64,000 bases of DNA, taken from contig JAHFTX010000002.1 in assembly GCA_023265395.1 (NCBI GenBank), positions 1 to 64,000 on the forward strand, in the 5' to 3' direction. The position numbers were made by a program, and so were the translations under genes. This DNA comes from Thermoplasmata archaeon (GTDB lineage: Archaea; Thermoplasmatota; DTKX01; JAHFTX01). The first letter of the stretch is position 1; the number at the start of each line of letters is the position of its first letter. This document shows, piece by piece, positions 27,162-36,200 of this stretch. The notes beneath the pieces are model-generated. The model saw only the letters and a program-made list of their open reading frames with translations. It had not been told where the DNA came from and made no database searches.

Positions 27162-29606
27162 ATGAGCCGACGACAGGGCGCCACTGCGCTGCTGGCCCTC
27201 CTGTTGCTGCTGCCACTGGTCCTCTCCCTCCCCGCTGCCGCCCAATCGGGCGGGCTCGAGAGCGCCACCGTCTACGGCTTCGTCGTCGACACCGCCAGTG
27301 GCAGCTCGCTTCCTGCCAGCGGGCTGAGCGTCAGTGCGACGCGAGAGAGCTTCTTGGGCACCAACACCACCACCGACGCTACCGGGAAGTACGAGCTGCA
27401 CCTGCCCAAGGGAGACTTCGTGCTGCGGGTGCTCTCCCCCCTGGGCGACGTCCTTGGACGCGCCAACATCTCGCTGGGGCTCAACGACGTCCAGCGCTTC
27501 GACTTCGTGGTCGACAGCAGCGACGTCGAGAAGAGCAGCCTGCGAGGCACCCTCTTCGACGACACCCAGCTGCGCTACCGCGAGGGGCTGTCGGTGCGGC
27601 TGACGCAGTGCACCGACGCCAGTTGCAGCCAGCTGCGGCCCTACGAGAAGCGGACGACCACCGATCCGCGGGGGCGCTTCTCGCTGCCCAACCTCAAGGC
27701 GGGGACCTATGAGCTGCTGGTGCGCGACGGCCACACCGACGAGGTCATCGTCGACCAAGTGGTGACCCTCGGCTTCGCCGAGGAGCGCAACCTGCAGCTG
27801 CATTTTTCCTCGGAGGGGGAGGTGTTCACCCCCGACTACCTGCTGGAGCTGTTGCAGACCAAGACGGTCTATTGGGTGCTGCTGGCCGTCATCATCACCC
27901 TGATGGTGGTGTTGCTGGCCGCAGTCTCCCGGCTGGCCGACCGCCTGATGCGATTGAGCCACCACCTGATCGACCAGCGCGTGGCCTCATTCGCCCAGGA
28001 CACCGCCCAATGGTTCGTGGTCCTGCTGGGCACCGGTGCGGTGGTGTGGGACCTCGCCCAGATCAGCTTCACGGTGGAGAACTTCGCCTGGTTGCCCTTC
28101 GCGACCTTGTTCGGCTCGCTGGTGTGGATCCTGCTCATAGCGGTGCTGATGCGGCTGCTGCTGCTGCTGCTCGACCGCGCCGGGATCCACTGGCACCACC
28201 GGGTGAGCGTACGGACGGCCGCGGGGCTGGCGGCGCTGACCCCGCGGATGGTCACCTTCTCGACGTTGCTGCTCAAGAACGTCGTGCTGCTGGTCGGCGG
28301 CCTGGCGATCCTGCTGACCGCGCTCGCCGGCCTGGGCAAGACCGACCTGATCCTCGGGGGCCTGCTCTCGAGCCTGCAGCACAACCTCAACTTCATCATC
28401 TTCATCATCGTGATGCTGATCGTCGCGACGCTGGCGCTGCGGGTCATCGAGATCTGGTTCGAGGACATCGGGGCGACCTCCTCGCGGCTGACCCCCGAGA
28501 TGATCCGGGTCGCCAAGGGCGGCGCGCGCTACGCCCTGATCGGGCTGATCATCCTCGTGCTGCTCTTTACGGTCCTGAGCGCGGCGGGACTGGGCGAGGT
28601 CGCCCAGCTGCTGATCATCATCATCTCGATGATGGTGGGGTTGGTCGTCAGCTTCGCCGCCACCGGCTCCATCGGCAACCTCCTTGCGGGGCTAGTGCTG
28701 CAGGCGACGCGCCCCTTCGAGACCGGAGACTGGATCCTCGTCCACGACCAGCACGTGCAGGTGCTCGAGGTCTCGCTGATGTACACCCGCGGGCTGACCT
28801 TCAAGGGCGAGCGCGTCACGCTCCCCAACAACGTCGTCCTCAGCGGGCAACACACCAACTACTCGCTCTCGGTGCGTCGCGGCGGCTCCTACGCCCTCGA
28901 GGTGGAGGCGACCATCGGGTACGACGTCGCCCCTGGGACCGTCGAGGCGCTGATGGTCAAGGCCGCCGAGCACACCGAGGGGGTCCTCAGCGACCCTGCG
29001 CCCCATGTGGTGACGACCCAGTTCTTCAACCACGCCGTCGGCTACCAGTTGCGGGCCCACATCCGCGAGCCGCAGTACCACCCGCAGATCCGCACCGACC
29101 TGATGTTCAACATGCTCAACACCTTCCACGCGGCTGGCGTCGAGATCCTCTCGCCGCTGTGGCAGGTCTACCGTGAGGACGTCAGCGGAGCAGCTGCCGA
29201 GGTCATCCGCACCCGCTCGGCCCAGCCCCGCCTGCGGCGCACGACCCTGCGCCCGCAACCCCGCCCGAGCCACGCTCCCCACCACCAACCTCCCCACGGC
29301 GGCTCCCCCAGTGGCACGTCCGCGGCCGTGTCGACGGATCCTTCTGCGGCGCCAGCGACCCCTGCGGCAGGACACCAACCTGAGCGGACGCCTGCGGCGC
29401 AGGTCGTCGTCTCCACGCCGACTGCTGCTCCTGTCGATCCACCCGCAGCGCCGACTCCGCCCCAGCTCATCCCCCCAACGGCTCCGCCGGAGGCTCGGCC
29501 CCTCGAGGGGCTGGTGGATGTGCCTCCGCCCCCGCCACCACTGCCCCAACCGACGACCTGGCCGGCCCCTGGCGAGGGCGCGCGTCCCGAACCGCCGCAG
29601 CGCTGA
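27162..29606 (+). CDS. MscS-family mechanosensitive channel with two secreted beta-sandwich domains
   Basis: An 814-residue protein. A signal peptide (1-28, ending PAAAQ) is followed by two carboxypeptidase-regulatory-like beta-sandwich domains outside the cell (about 33-120 and 125-215; TYELLVRDGH and similar). Seven hydrophobic helices run from about residue 237. The pore helix and start of the cytosolic MscS beta domain read ATGSIGNLLAGLVLQATRPF, then ETGDWILV and 'VTLPNNVVL'. The last about 120 residues are Pro/Ala/Thr-rich and probably disordered. MscS channels release solutes when membrane tension rises. The added ectodomain could sense or bind the cell envelope, and that combination is uncommon. 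The ATG is set by the strong GGAGGAGG seven bases upstream. Confidence 0.85.
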   Translation: MSRRQGATALLALLLLLPLVLSLPAAAQSGGLESATVYGFVVDTASGSSLPASGLSVSATRESFLGTNTTTDATGKYELHLPKGDFVLRVLSPLGDVLGRANISLGLNDVQRFDFVVDSSDVEKSSLRGTLFDDTQLRYREGLSVRLTQCTDASCSQLRPYEKRTTTDPRGRFSLPNLKAGTYELLVRDGHTDEVIVDQVVTLGFAEERNLQLHFSSEGEVFTPDYLLELLQTKTVYWVLLAVIITLMVVLLAAVSRLADRLMRLSHHLIDQRVASFAQDTAQWFVVLLGTGAVVWDLAQISFTVENFAWLPFATLFGSLVWILLIAVLMRLLLLLLDRAGIHWHHRVSVRTAAGLAALTPRMVTFSTLLLKNVVLLVGGLAILLTALAGLGKTDLILGGLLSSLQHNLNFIIFIIVMLIVATLALRVIEIWFEDIGATSSRLTPEMIRVAKGGARYALIGLIILVLLFTVLSAAGLGEVAQLLIIIISMMVGLVVSFAATGSIGNLLAGLVLQATRPFETGDWILVHDQHVQVLEVSLMYTRGLTFKGERVTLPNNVVLSGQHTNYSLSVRRGGSYALEVEATIGYDVAPGTVEALMVKAAEHTEGVLSDPAPHVVTTQFFNHAVGYQLRAHIREPQYHPQIRTDLMFNMLNTFHAAGVEILSPLWQVYREDVSGAAAEVIRTRSAQPRLRRTTLRPQPRPSHAPHHQPPHGGSPSGTSAAVSTDPSAAPATPAAGHQPERTPAAQVVVSTPTAAPVDPPAAPTPPQLIPPTAPPEARPLEGLVDVPPPPPPLPQPTTWPAPGEGARPEPPQR

Positions 29607-29648
29607 GCAGGCGACAACCTTAGGCTGCAGCGTGCCAGCGGGGAGGCG

Positions 29649-30230
29649 ATGGCACCGGCGATGGGCCCAGCATCGGATGTCGGTGGCGCAGAAGAGCTGC
29701 CCTTCTGGACCATTGCGGAGCTGGACTTCCTCGTGGGGGATTGGCGTGGGGAGGGGATGCTCAACGACGAGCGCTTCGATGCCGTGCTCGTAAGCCGCAA
29801 GGTGCTCGAGGGAGAGTTCCTCACCTACGAACTGACGACCCACCGCGGACCGACCGTGCTCCACCAGGAACGGGCGATGCTCTCCTTCGACCGCAAGCGC
29901 TCACGTCTGATGGGGCGCTTCTTCTCCAGCGGGGGATTGGTGGAGGTCGCTGCAGGCACGATGCTCTGGGGTCAGGGGGGCTGGCCCGAGTTCCGCTTCG
30001 ACGTCATCCAGACGGAGAACCTCAAGGAAGGGGTCCGTTCACGCTTGAGCTTCCGCAAGGCCTTCGACTGGGAGTTCTACCTCACCCGGGAACTGGCCCT
30101 GCCGGAGGACCCCCGCTTGCGCCCCTACCATGAGATCCACCTCAGCCGCGAGCGCCGCAGCGATGACCGTGCACCGGTGGACAACCACGCACCACGACCG
30201 CGAGCGCCACCGTCCGTCGCGGGGGGATGA
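29649..30230 (+). CDS. Lipocalin/nitrobindin-like beta-barrel protein
   Basis: A 193-residue protein. Residues 20-165 have the pattern of a ten-strand up-and-down barrel: LDFLVGDWRGEG near the start, then alternating strands such as FDAVLVSRKVLEGEFLTYEL, HQERAMLSFD and RSRLMGRFFSSG. The G-x-W-x-G-x-G motif is shared by nitrobindin and the DUF1579/DUF1794 groups. A haem-ligand His of nitrobindin is not convincingly placed, so haem binding is uncertain. The C-terminal 25 residues are basic and Pro-rich. It starts after a GGGGAGG site and its stop overlaps the next gene's start as ATGA, so it forms an operon with the flavin oxidoreductase. Confidence 0.62.
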   Translation: MAPAMGPASDVGGAEELPFWTIAELDFLVGDWRGEGMLNDERFDAVLVSRKVLEGEFLTYELTTHRGPTVLHQERAMLSFDRKRSRLMGRFFSSGGLVEVAAGTMLWGQGGWPEFRFDVIQTENLKEGVRSRLSFRKAFDWEFYLTRELALPEDPRLRPYHEIHLSRERRSDDRAPVDNHAPRPRAPPSVAGG

Positions 30231-31411
30231 CCATCAGCGCTGCGGCTCCCAGACGGGTGCTCATCGTCGGCGCCGGCGCGCTAGGGATCAGCCTCGCCTA
30301 CCACCTGCAGCAGCTGGGGCTGCCGCACGTGCAGCTCGTCGAGCGGCAGTTCCCCGGGAGCGGGTCGACCGGGTGGAGCGCGGGCCTCGTCTCGGTGCAG
30401 CTGTGGAACCCCGATGATGTGCGGCTCGTGCTCCGTTCCTGGGAGCTGTTCACCCTCGCGGCGACGCGTGCGCACCTGAGCGTCGAGCGTCCGGGGATGT
30501 ACACCCTCGCCAGCGAAGCCGACGCGGCGACGCTGCAGACCAACGTCACCGCCCAGCAGAGCGTCGGCGCGCCGGTCGAGCTGGTGCCGCGCGCCGCTTG
30601 GGCGGAGCGCTTGCCGACCCTGCAGCTCGACGATGTCGGCGCGATCTCCTATGCGGCAGGCGATGGGATGGTCGCCCCGGGGGACTACGCCCTCGCCCTG
30701 GCGGGGATCAGCCGCAAGCGGGGGGCGCAGATCCTGCAGAACACCCCGGTGCGATCGCTGCTGGTGCGTGACGACGTCGTGCGCGGCATCACGCTCGGCG
30801 ACGGGCGCACCTTGGAGGCCGAGGTGGTCGTCCTTGCCGCTGGGGTGTGGTCGGCGCGACTGTGCGAATCGGCGGGGCTGGGACTGCCGGTCTGTCCCTA
30901 CCGCACCCAGATCGCGATCCTCAAGATGGCTCAGGCCCGCGCGCAGCCGATCGTCCATGACGCAGCCGCCGGGATGTACTTCCGCCCCGAGGCCGACGAG
31001 GAGCTCCTCGTGGGCGACGGCACGACCCACCACCGTGAGGACCCCGATCATTACGACGAGTCGGCCAACGTCCAGTTCGTCGAGTCGGTGGCCGAGCGCT
31101 TGCTGCATCGGATGCCCGCAGCTGCCAGCGCCATGCCTGCAGCCGGATGGGCGGGATTGGTGCTGGGCACCCCCGACCGCCTGCCGCTGATCGGCCCCCA
31201 TCCAACGGTGGAGGGGCTGTGGCTGTGTCTGGGCGGCAACGGCTTCGGCCTGATGCGAGCGCCGGCGCTGGGTGAGCTCGCCGCGCACCGGCTGCTGCAG
31301 CGCCCACTGCCAAGCGCCCTCAGGGGGTTGGAGGGATATGGCCTGCCCCAGCGGCTGGCCGACCGCTGGTCGGCGCTCTCCGTCGCCCAGAGTGGGTTCA
31401 CGCTCCGCTAG
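30227..31411 (+). CDS. FAD-dependent oxidoreductase of the D-amino-acid/glycine oxidase (DAO) family
   Basis: A 394-residue flavoprotein. The N-terminal dinucleotide fold has VLIVGAGALGISLAYHLQQL ending in an acidic residue (VERQ) for the FAD ribose. A strand-helix with 'GWSAG' and a later 'VLAAGVWSARLC' fit the DAO family, and the C-terminal GNGFGLM region (LGGNGFGLMRAPALGELAA) closes the FAD site. Such enzymes oxidise secondary or primary amines such as sarcosine, glycine or D-amino acids, or are subunits of dye-linked dehydrogenases. The substrate is unknown. Translation is coupled to the upstream beta-barrel gene (ATGA), and a DUF1697 gene follows 26 bases later. Confidence 0.85.
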   Translation: MTISAAAPRRVLIVGAGALGISLAYHLQQLGLPHVQLVERQFPGSGSTGWSAGLVSVQLWNPDDVRLVLRSWELFTLAATRAHLSVERPGMYTLASEADAATLQTNVTAQQSVGAPVELVPRAAWAERLPTLQLDDVGAISYAAGDGMVAPGDYALALAGISRKRGAQILQNTPVRSLLVRDDVVRGITLGDGRTLEAEVVVLAAGVWSARLCESAGLGLPVCPYRTQIAILKMAQARAQPIVHDAAAGMYFRPEADEELLVGDGTTHHREDPDHYDESANVQFVESVAERLLHRMPAAASAMPAAGWAGLVLGTPDRLPLIGPHPTVEGLWLCLGGNGFGLMRAPALGELAAHRLLQRPLPSALRGLEGYGLPQRLADRWSALSVAQSGFTLR

Positions 31412-31437
31412 CGCGCACATCGTCGGAGGCTGGTCGG

Positions 31438-31947
31438 GTGATCGATGTGGTGCTCCTGCGCGGAGCCAACGTCGGGAACAAGCGCTTCTCGCCAAAGGCC
31501 GTCGAGGCGCAGCTGAAGGATCTGCAGCTGACCAGCATCGGGGCTGCGGGGACGTTCGTGCTGGGTGCATCCGCCGCCGAGACGACGCTCCGGGAGCGCT
31601 TCGCTGCGGTGATGCCCTTTGCGCCAGAACTGCTGCTCTTCTCTGCGGCAGAGGTCGCAGCGCTGGTGCGCGCCGGTGCAGGGCTGAGCGTGCCGCCGGG
31701 CGCCAGGGCGTTCGCCACGGGCATGGATGGCTCGGGGAGCACGGTCACGCTGCCGCTCGAGGTCCCTGCCGGTAGCGGCTGGGGCGTGCGGGTCGTGGGC
31801 CGCAGCGGTCGCTTTCTGCTGGGGGTGCGCCGCCGCGTCGACGCGACCGGCATCTACCCCAACGAGGTGGTCGAACGCGCCCTTGGCGTGCGCGCGACGA
31901 CACGGGACTGGACGACCATCCAGAAGGTCGCCGCACTCCTGCGCTGA
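31438..31947 (+). CDS. DUF1697-family protein
   Basis: A 169-residue protein opening IDVVLLRGANVGNKRFSPKA, the characteristic start of DUF1697 ('aLLRGINVGGnn'), followed by the helix-strand 'EAQLKDLQLTSIGAAGTFVL'. The family has a small alpha/beta fold and no established biochemical role. It starts with GTG after a GGAGG, 26 bases behind the flavin oxidoreductase, and is probably the last gene of that operon. Its stop lies close to the convergent SRPBCC gene. Confidence 0.8.
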   Translation: MIDVVLLRGANVGNKRFSPKAVEAQLKDLQLTSIGAAGTFVLGASAAETTLRERFAAVMPFAPELLLFSAAEVAALVRAGAGLSVPPGARAFATGMDGSGSTVTLPLEVPAGSGWGVRVVGRSGRFLLGVRRRVDATGIYPNEVVERALGVRATTRDWTTIQKVAALLR

Positions 31948-31959
31948 GGACACGACGGA

Positions 31960-32427
31960 CTAGGGTTGCAGCCCAAGGCTGTTCTTGAGGTCGGCGAGGT
32001 GGCCGTTGAAGTCGGCCGCCATCTCCTTCTCGAGGCCGCGCGTGAACAAGGGGACGAGGAGTGCCTGCAGCCCTCTGGGTGCCAGGGAGCCCTCGACCGT
32101 CAGCAGCGTGCCACCTGCGGCTGGCAGCGCCGCCCAGGTCGCATGGTACCCGTACTGTCCATCGATTCGTACCAGATTGGCCGACGGATCGAGGGTGACG
32201 GTCGACTCGAAGCTGCGACCGTTCCACGTGTCCACCAAGCGGACCTGCGTCGGTGAGAGCACCGTGACCTTGCGCGTGGCGGGGCGCTTCTGGTTGCGAG
32301 GTTGTCCCGAACCGGCGAGGAAGGCGGGTGTGTCATGATCGTCCTGGCGGAACTGTGCGAGCCACGCGTAGACGGCCGAGGGCTCGGCAGCGATGGGGGC
32401 GCGAAACGCCCACGTGCGGGGTGCCAT
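31960..32427 (-). CDS. SRPBCC/START-like ligand-binding protein
   Basis: A 155-residue protein with the helix-grip outline of the SRPBCC superfamily: an opening strand (WAFRAPIAAEPSAVYAWLAQ) with 'aaepsaVyaWL', several long strands (RKVTVLSPTQVRLVDTWNG; GYHATWAALPAAGGTLLTVEG) and a final long helix (FTRGLEKEMAADFNGHLADL). Members bind hydrophobic ligands, or act in ring closure or as regulators. The ligand is not predictable. It ends 12 bases from the convergent DUF1697 gene. Confidence 0.75.
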   Translation of the reverse strand: MAPRTWAFRAPIAAEPSAVYAWLAQFRQDDHDTPAFLAGSGQPRNQKRPATRKVTVLSPTQVRLVDTWNGRSFESTVTLDPSANLVRIDGQYGYHATWAALPAAGGTLLTVEGSLAPRGLQALLVPLFTRGLEKEMAADFNGHLADLKNSLGLQP

Positions 32428-32473
32428 GGGAAGGCCATCCGGGGTACCGGCGATCCTTTCGGGGCATCGACCG

Positions 32474-33238
32474 CTAGCGGACCACGATGCGGAAGCCCCG
32501 CTCGTCGGCGATCAACGGATAGTAGTCGGTACTGTGCTTGGTCGCCCGCATCTTGGGGACACCGATGTAGCGGCCGACCTTGAGTCCGTCGCGCCGCAGA
32601 TCGAGATGGATGATCCCATCCGCAAGGAAGCTCTCGCTGCCTTGGCTGCCGTAGATGTCGTCACCACCGCGCATCTCGGTGAGCAGGAAGGTCGTCGCTC
32701 GGAGCGCGCGCAGCTCATGGAAGAAGCTGAGCAGCTGGGTGCGCAGTTCGCCGTCGAAGGCGTACTGGTAGAGCGCGTTGAGGCTGTCGATGACGACGGC
32801 CGAGAGGCCGAACTGGGCGTGGTTGGCTCGGACGGTCTGCAGCACGGCCTTGAACCAGTCCATGCGCACCAGCTGGTCCCCTTCGTCGTTGGTCGCCTTG
32901 AGCGCGCTCAGGTCGATGGTCATGACCTTGCGCACGCCCTCCCACTGCAGACCGAACCCGCGCATCTGCTGGAAGACGTCGGTGGCCTCCTGCTCGAGGG
33001 TCACGTAGAGGACCGGTTCGTTGCGCTGGTTGGCCAGCTGATAGAGGATGTTGAAGGCGACCGTGCTCTTGAGTGAGCCGGGGCGGCCAGCGACCAAGAC
33101 GACATACCCGCGCGGGATGCCCCCCTGCATCAGCTCGTCGAGCCCTCCGATGAAGGTCGGGACCCGTTGGAGGGGCCCCGGCGGCGGGTATCCGCCACCA
33201 GCGACTAGTGCTGCGGAGTTCGCAGTGGTGGAGGGCAT
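32474..33238 (-). CDS. KaiC-like RecA-family ATPase
   Basis: A 254-residue single-domain KaiC/RadA-like ATPase. It begins with the family's PTFIGGLDELMQGGIPRGY. The Walker A region reads AGRPGSLKST, where the Gly before the Lys is replaced by Leu, an unusual loop. A catalytic Glu lies in YVTLEQEATDV, Walker B is LSAVVIDSLNALYQ, and a 'HELRALRATTFLLTEM' sensor follows. Archaeal KaiC-like proteins act as signalling switches, including the ArlH type in motility. A CTTAAAC box at 33,262-33,268 lies 27 bases before the ATG and overlaps the stop codon of the upstream PKD/DUF835 gene. It therefore has its own promoter but is genetically linked to that sensor-like protein. Confidence 0.85.
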   Translation of the reverse strand: MPSTTANSAALVAGGGYPPPGPLQRVPTFIGGLDELMQGGIPRGYVVLVAGRPGSLKSTVAFNILYQLANQRNEPVLYVTLEQEATDVFQQMRGFGLQWEGVRKVMTIDLSALKATNDEGDQLVRMDWFKAVLQTVRANHAQFGLSAVVIDSLNALYQYAFDGELRTQLLSFFHELRALRATTFLLTEMRGGDDIYGSQGSESFLADGIIHLDLRRDGLKVGRYIGVPKMRATKHSTDYYPLIADERGFRIVVR

Positions 33239-33263
33239 GGGTGTGCCGAGTGGGGTTCGCGGT

Positions 33264-36200
33264 TTAAGGCTGTTGGCGCTGGGGGGGTGCGGAGGCCGCC
33301 TCGGGCTGCGCGCGGGGAACCGAGACCCCCTCGGGACTCAAGACGCGATCGAAACGGCTCTCGATGGCCGCGAGGTCGGCCGGCGCCAACGCCCCTTGGC
33401 GCACCGCCACGACGAGGGTGCCACCGCTGCCTGACGCCCAGCCGCTGAGCGCCCCGAGGAACTCCGCCACCGCCGAGGTGCCGTTGGTCTCGATCAGGTA
33501 CTCGAGGCAGTCGATGGCCACCAACGGGTGCGGCGTACCCGACCGCAGGTGTATGCGCAGCTGCTCGAGCATCTCGAACTCCAGCGAGCGGGGTCGCAGC
33601 ACGGTCGCCTCGACGCTGCTGATGTCGGTCAACCACACGATGGTGGAGGGTTGGGGGATGCCGTGGAGGGCGCGCAGCTTCGTCGGGAAGGTCGCGGTCA
33701 GGATCACCGGGGTCGCGCCCTGGTCGATGAGGTGCCGCACCCCCCGGTAGAAGAACGATAGGTCAGCTGCCTTGACGAGGTGGTTGAGCCCCAAGGTGAA
33801 GGCCGTTGGCACCTCGGGCGCCCCTGGCGGGGCCGTGGCGACGGCTGCACCGCGACCGGCGGGCCGACGACGACGGGTCAACAGCAGCGCACCGATCGCC
33901 GTGGCTGCAAGCAGCACGGCGGCCAACGGCAGCAGCCAGCCTCCGAGGATGCCGCCCAACGGCACGGGCGCGTTGGCGCCACTGCCGCTGACGGATACCA
34001 CCAAGGTGGTGTTCGCACTCAGGCCATCGGCATCGGTCACGGTAAGGGTGATCTGATAGGTCCCCGCCGCCGAGAACGTGTGGCGAACGATCGCCCCCGT
34101 TCCCGTGGTGCCACCATCAAGGTCCCAGCGGTACTGCAGCGTGGCGGGTTCGTCGTCGATGCTGAGCAGCGCATCGAAGGTGACCTCCTGGCCGACCGTC
34201 GCCGATGCCGGGCCACGAATCCGTGGCAGCGGTGGGACCGCTTCGCCCCGCGCGATGACGTGGATCCCGACCTGGGCGCTCCCCTGCAGCCCCATCACGT
34301 CGGTGACGGTCAGGACGATCGTGTATGCCCCGCGGACCTCGAACGCATGGTGGGTCGACGCACCGGTGTCGTTGCTTCCGTCGCCAAAGTCCCACGAGAA
34401 GGAGAGAGTGGCAGCATCCTCATCGAGGCTGCTGCTGCCGTCGAAGGTGACGCTCTCGTTGAGGAAGCCGATCATCGGCGCGTCGATGAGCGCCACGGGT
34501 GGAGCGTTGACGCCCCGCTGGACCACCAGCAACGCCTTGGCCGCGCTCGCCGAAGCTCCGTGGGCGTCGGTGACCGTCAGCTCCAGCCGCGCGACCGCGG
34601 GGGCGGAGAAGGTGTAGACCAGGACTTGCGCCGTGCCGACCGCATCGCCGTCGAGGGTCCAACGGTAGGTCAGCCCCGCAGGGGCGTCGTCGGTGCTCCC
34701 ACTCCCATCGAAGCGGGACGGCTCGCCAACGAAGACGACCGACGGGCCGGACACCGACGCCGTGGGGGGGAGGTTCTCTCCGACCGCCAGCACGGTGACG
34801 CTCTGTTGCGCATCACCGAGGTTGCCCGCCAGATCCGCCACCACCAGACGCAACTGGAAGGTGCCCGCTGCGGCATAGGCGTGGTCGGTCGTCGCCCCGC
34901 TCCCGTCGGTCCCGTCCCCAAACGACCAGACGATCGAACCCATACCGCTGCCCGAATCGGTCGATCCGGTCGAGAGGCAATGGATGGTCTCTGCGACATG
35001 CACCGAGGTGGGGCAGGTGAGCACCGCCGTGGGTGGGGTATGGTCGATTCGGACGCTGCGCTGCTGCGCCGGTTCGACGTTGCCCACGGCGTCGACCGAC
35101 CACCACCGCAAGGTGTGGTTCCCCTCCTGCAGCAGCAGCGCAGAGTCCCACGGGACCTCTGGTGCCCCATCGAGCCCGAGCAGGGTCGTCGCGATGCCGG
35201 ATGTGGCATCGGTTCCCTTCGGTAGCGCGGTGACGTCGGCAGCGTACCATCCGAGCTGGGTCTGGGAGGTCTCCGACTGCAGCTCGACGCTCGTCGTCGG
35301 CGGTGAGGCGTCCTGTGTCGAGAAGACCGCAGCGGAGGCCGCCGTGTTGCCCAGCGCATCGGAGCAGGAGAGGCGGTAGTAGTAGCGCTGGCCATCGGAG
35401 AGGCCGTCGAACAGATGGCTGGTCGTCCCCGAGGCAGGGACGCTCTGTGCCTCGAGTGTGAAGGCCAGATCCGCCGCCCGCTCGAAGGCGCACCCCTGCA
35501 GACCACTGCCCTCGTCGATGGCCTGTGCGACCTCGATGGTGCGGTCCTTCCCAGGAGTGAATACCGGGAGAGGGGAGAGCGAGGCTGATGGGCCAGCAGT
35601 GTCGATCCCCAGGGTGCGCTCTTGGGTGATGCCGTTGCCCGCGAGGTCTTGCGCAGAGACCTCCAGGAGCAAGGATGGCACTCCGCCGTCGAGGCCGAAG
35701 GGGACGTCGCGCGCGGTCAGGTCCCAGCGACCGGGGGTGCCGATGCTCGCAGCGATCTCCAGCGGCCTGTCCGTCGACCAGGTGGCGCCGCCGTCGCTCG
35801 AGGAGCGGTAGGTGCCGTTGTCGGGGTCGACCCCCGACATGCCATCCTCGAGGGTCAGCTGCAGGGTCGGCTGCTGGGAGGAGAACCACCCGAGGTCTGT
35901 GGCGGGGAGCAGTGGCCCCGGCACGACCGTGTCGATCGGGACCACAGAGGCCGCGGAGAGACCGACGTTCCCCGCAAGGTCGATCGCCGAGAACCGCACC
36001 AGCGTCCCGTCGGGGCTGTCGAGCGTGAAGGTCGGCGTCGCCGAAAGGTGTTCGAGCGCCGTCGTGCCGTCGGTGCCGCTCAAGGTCGCGCTCGACCATG
36101 CGGACCATGACGCCCCAGCATCCTCGCTGACCGCAACTTGAGCGGCGTCGACCTTCAGCCCCGACCCTACGTCACGCACATCGATGCCGACGAGAGGGGT

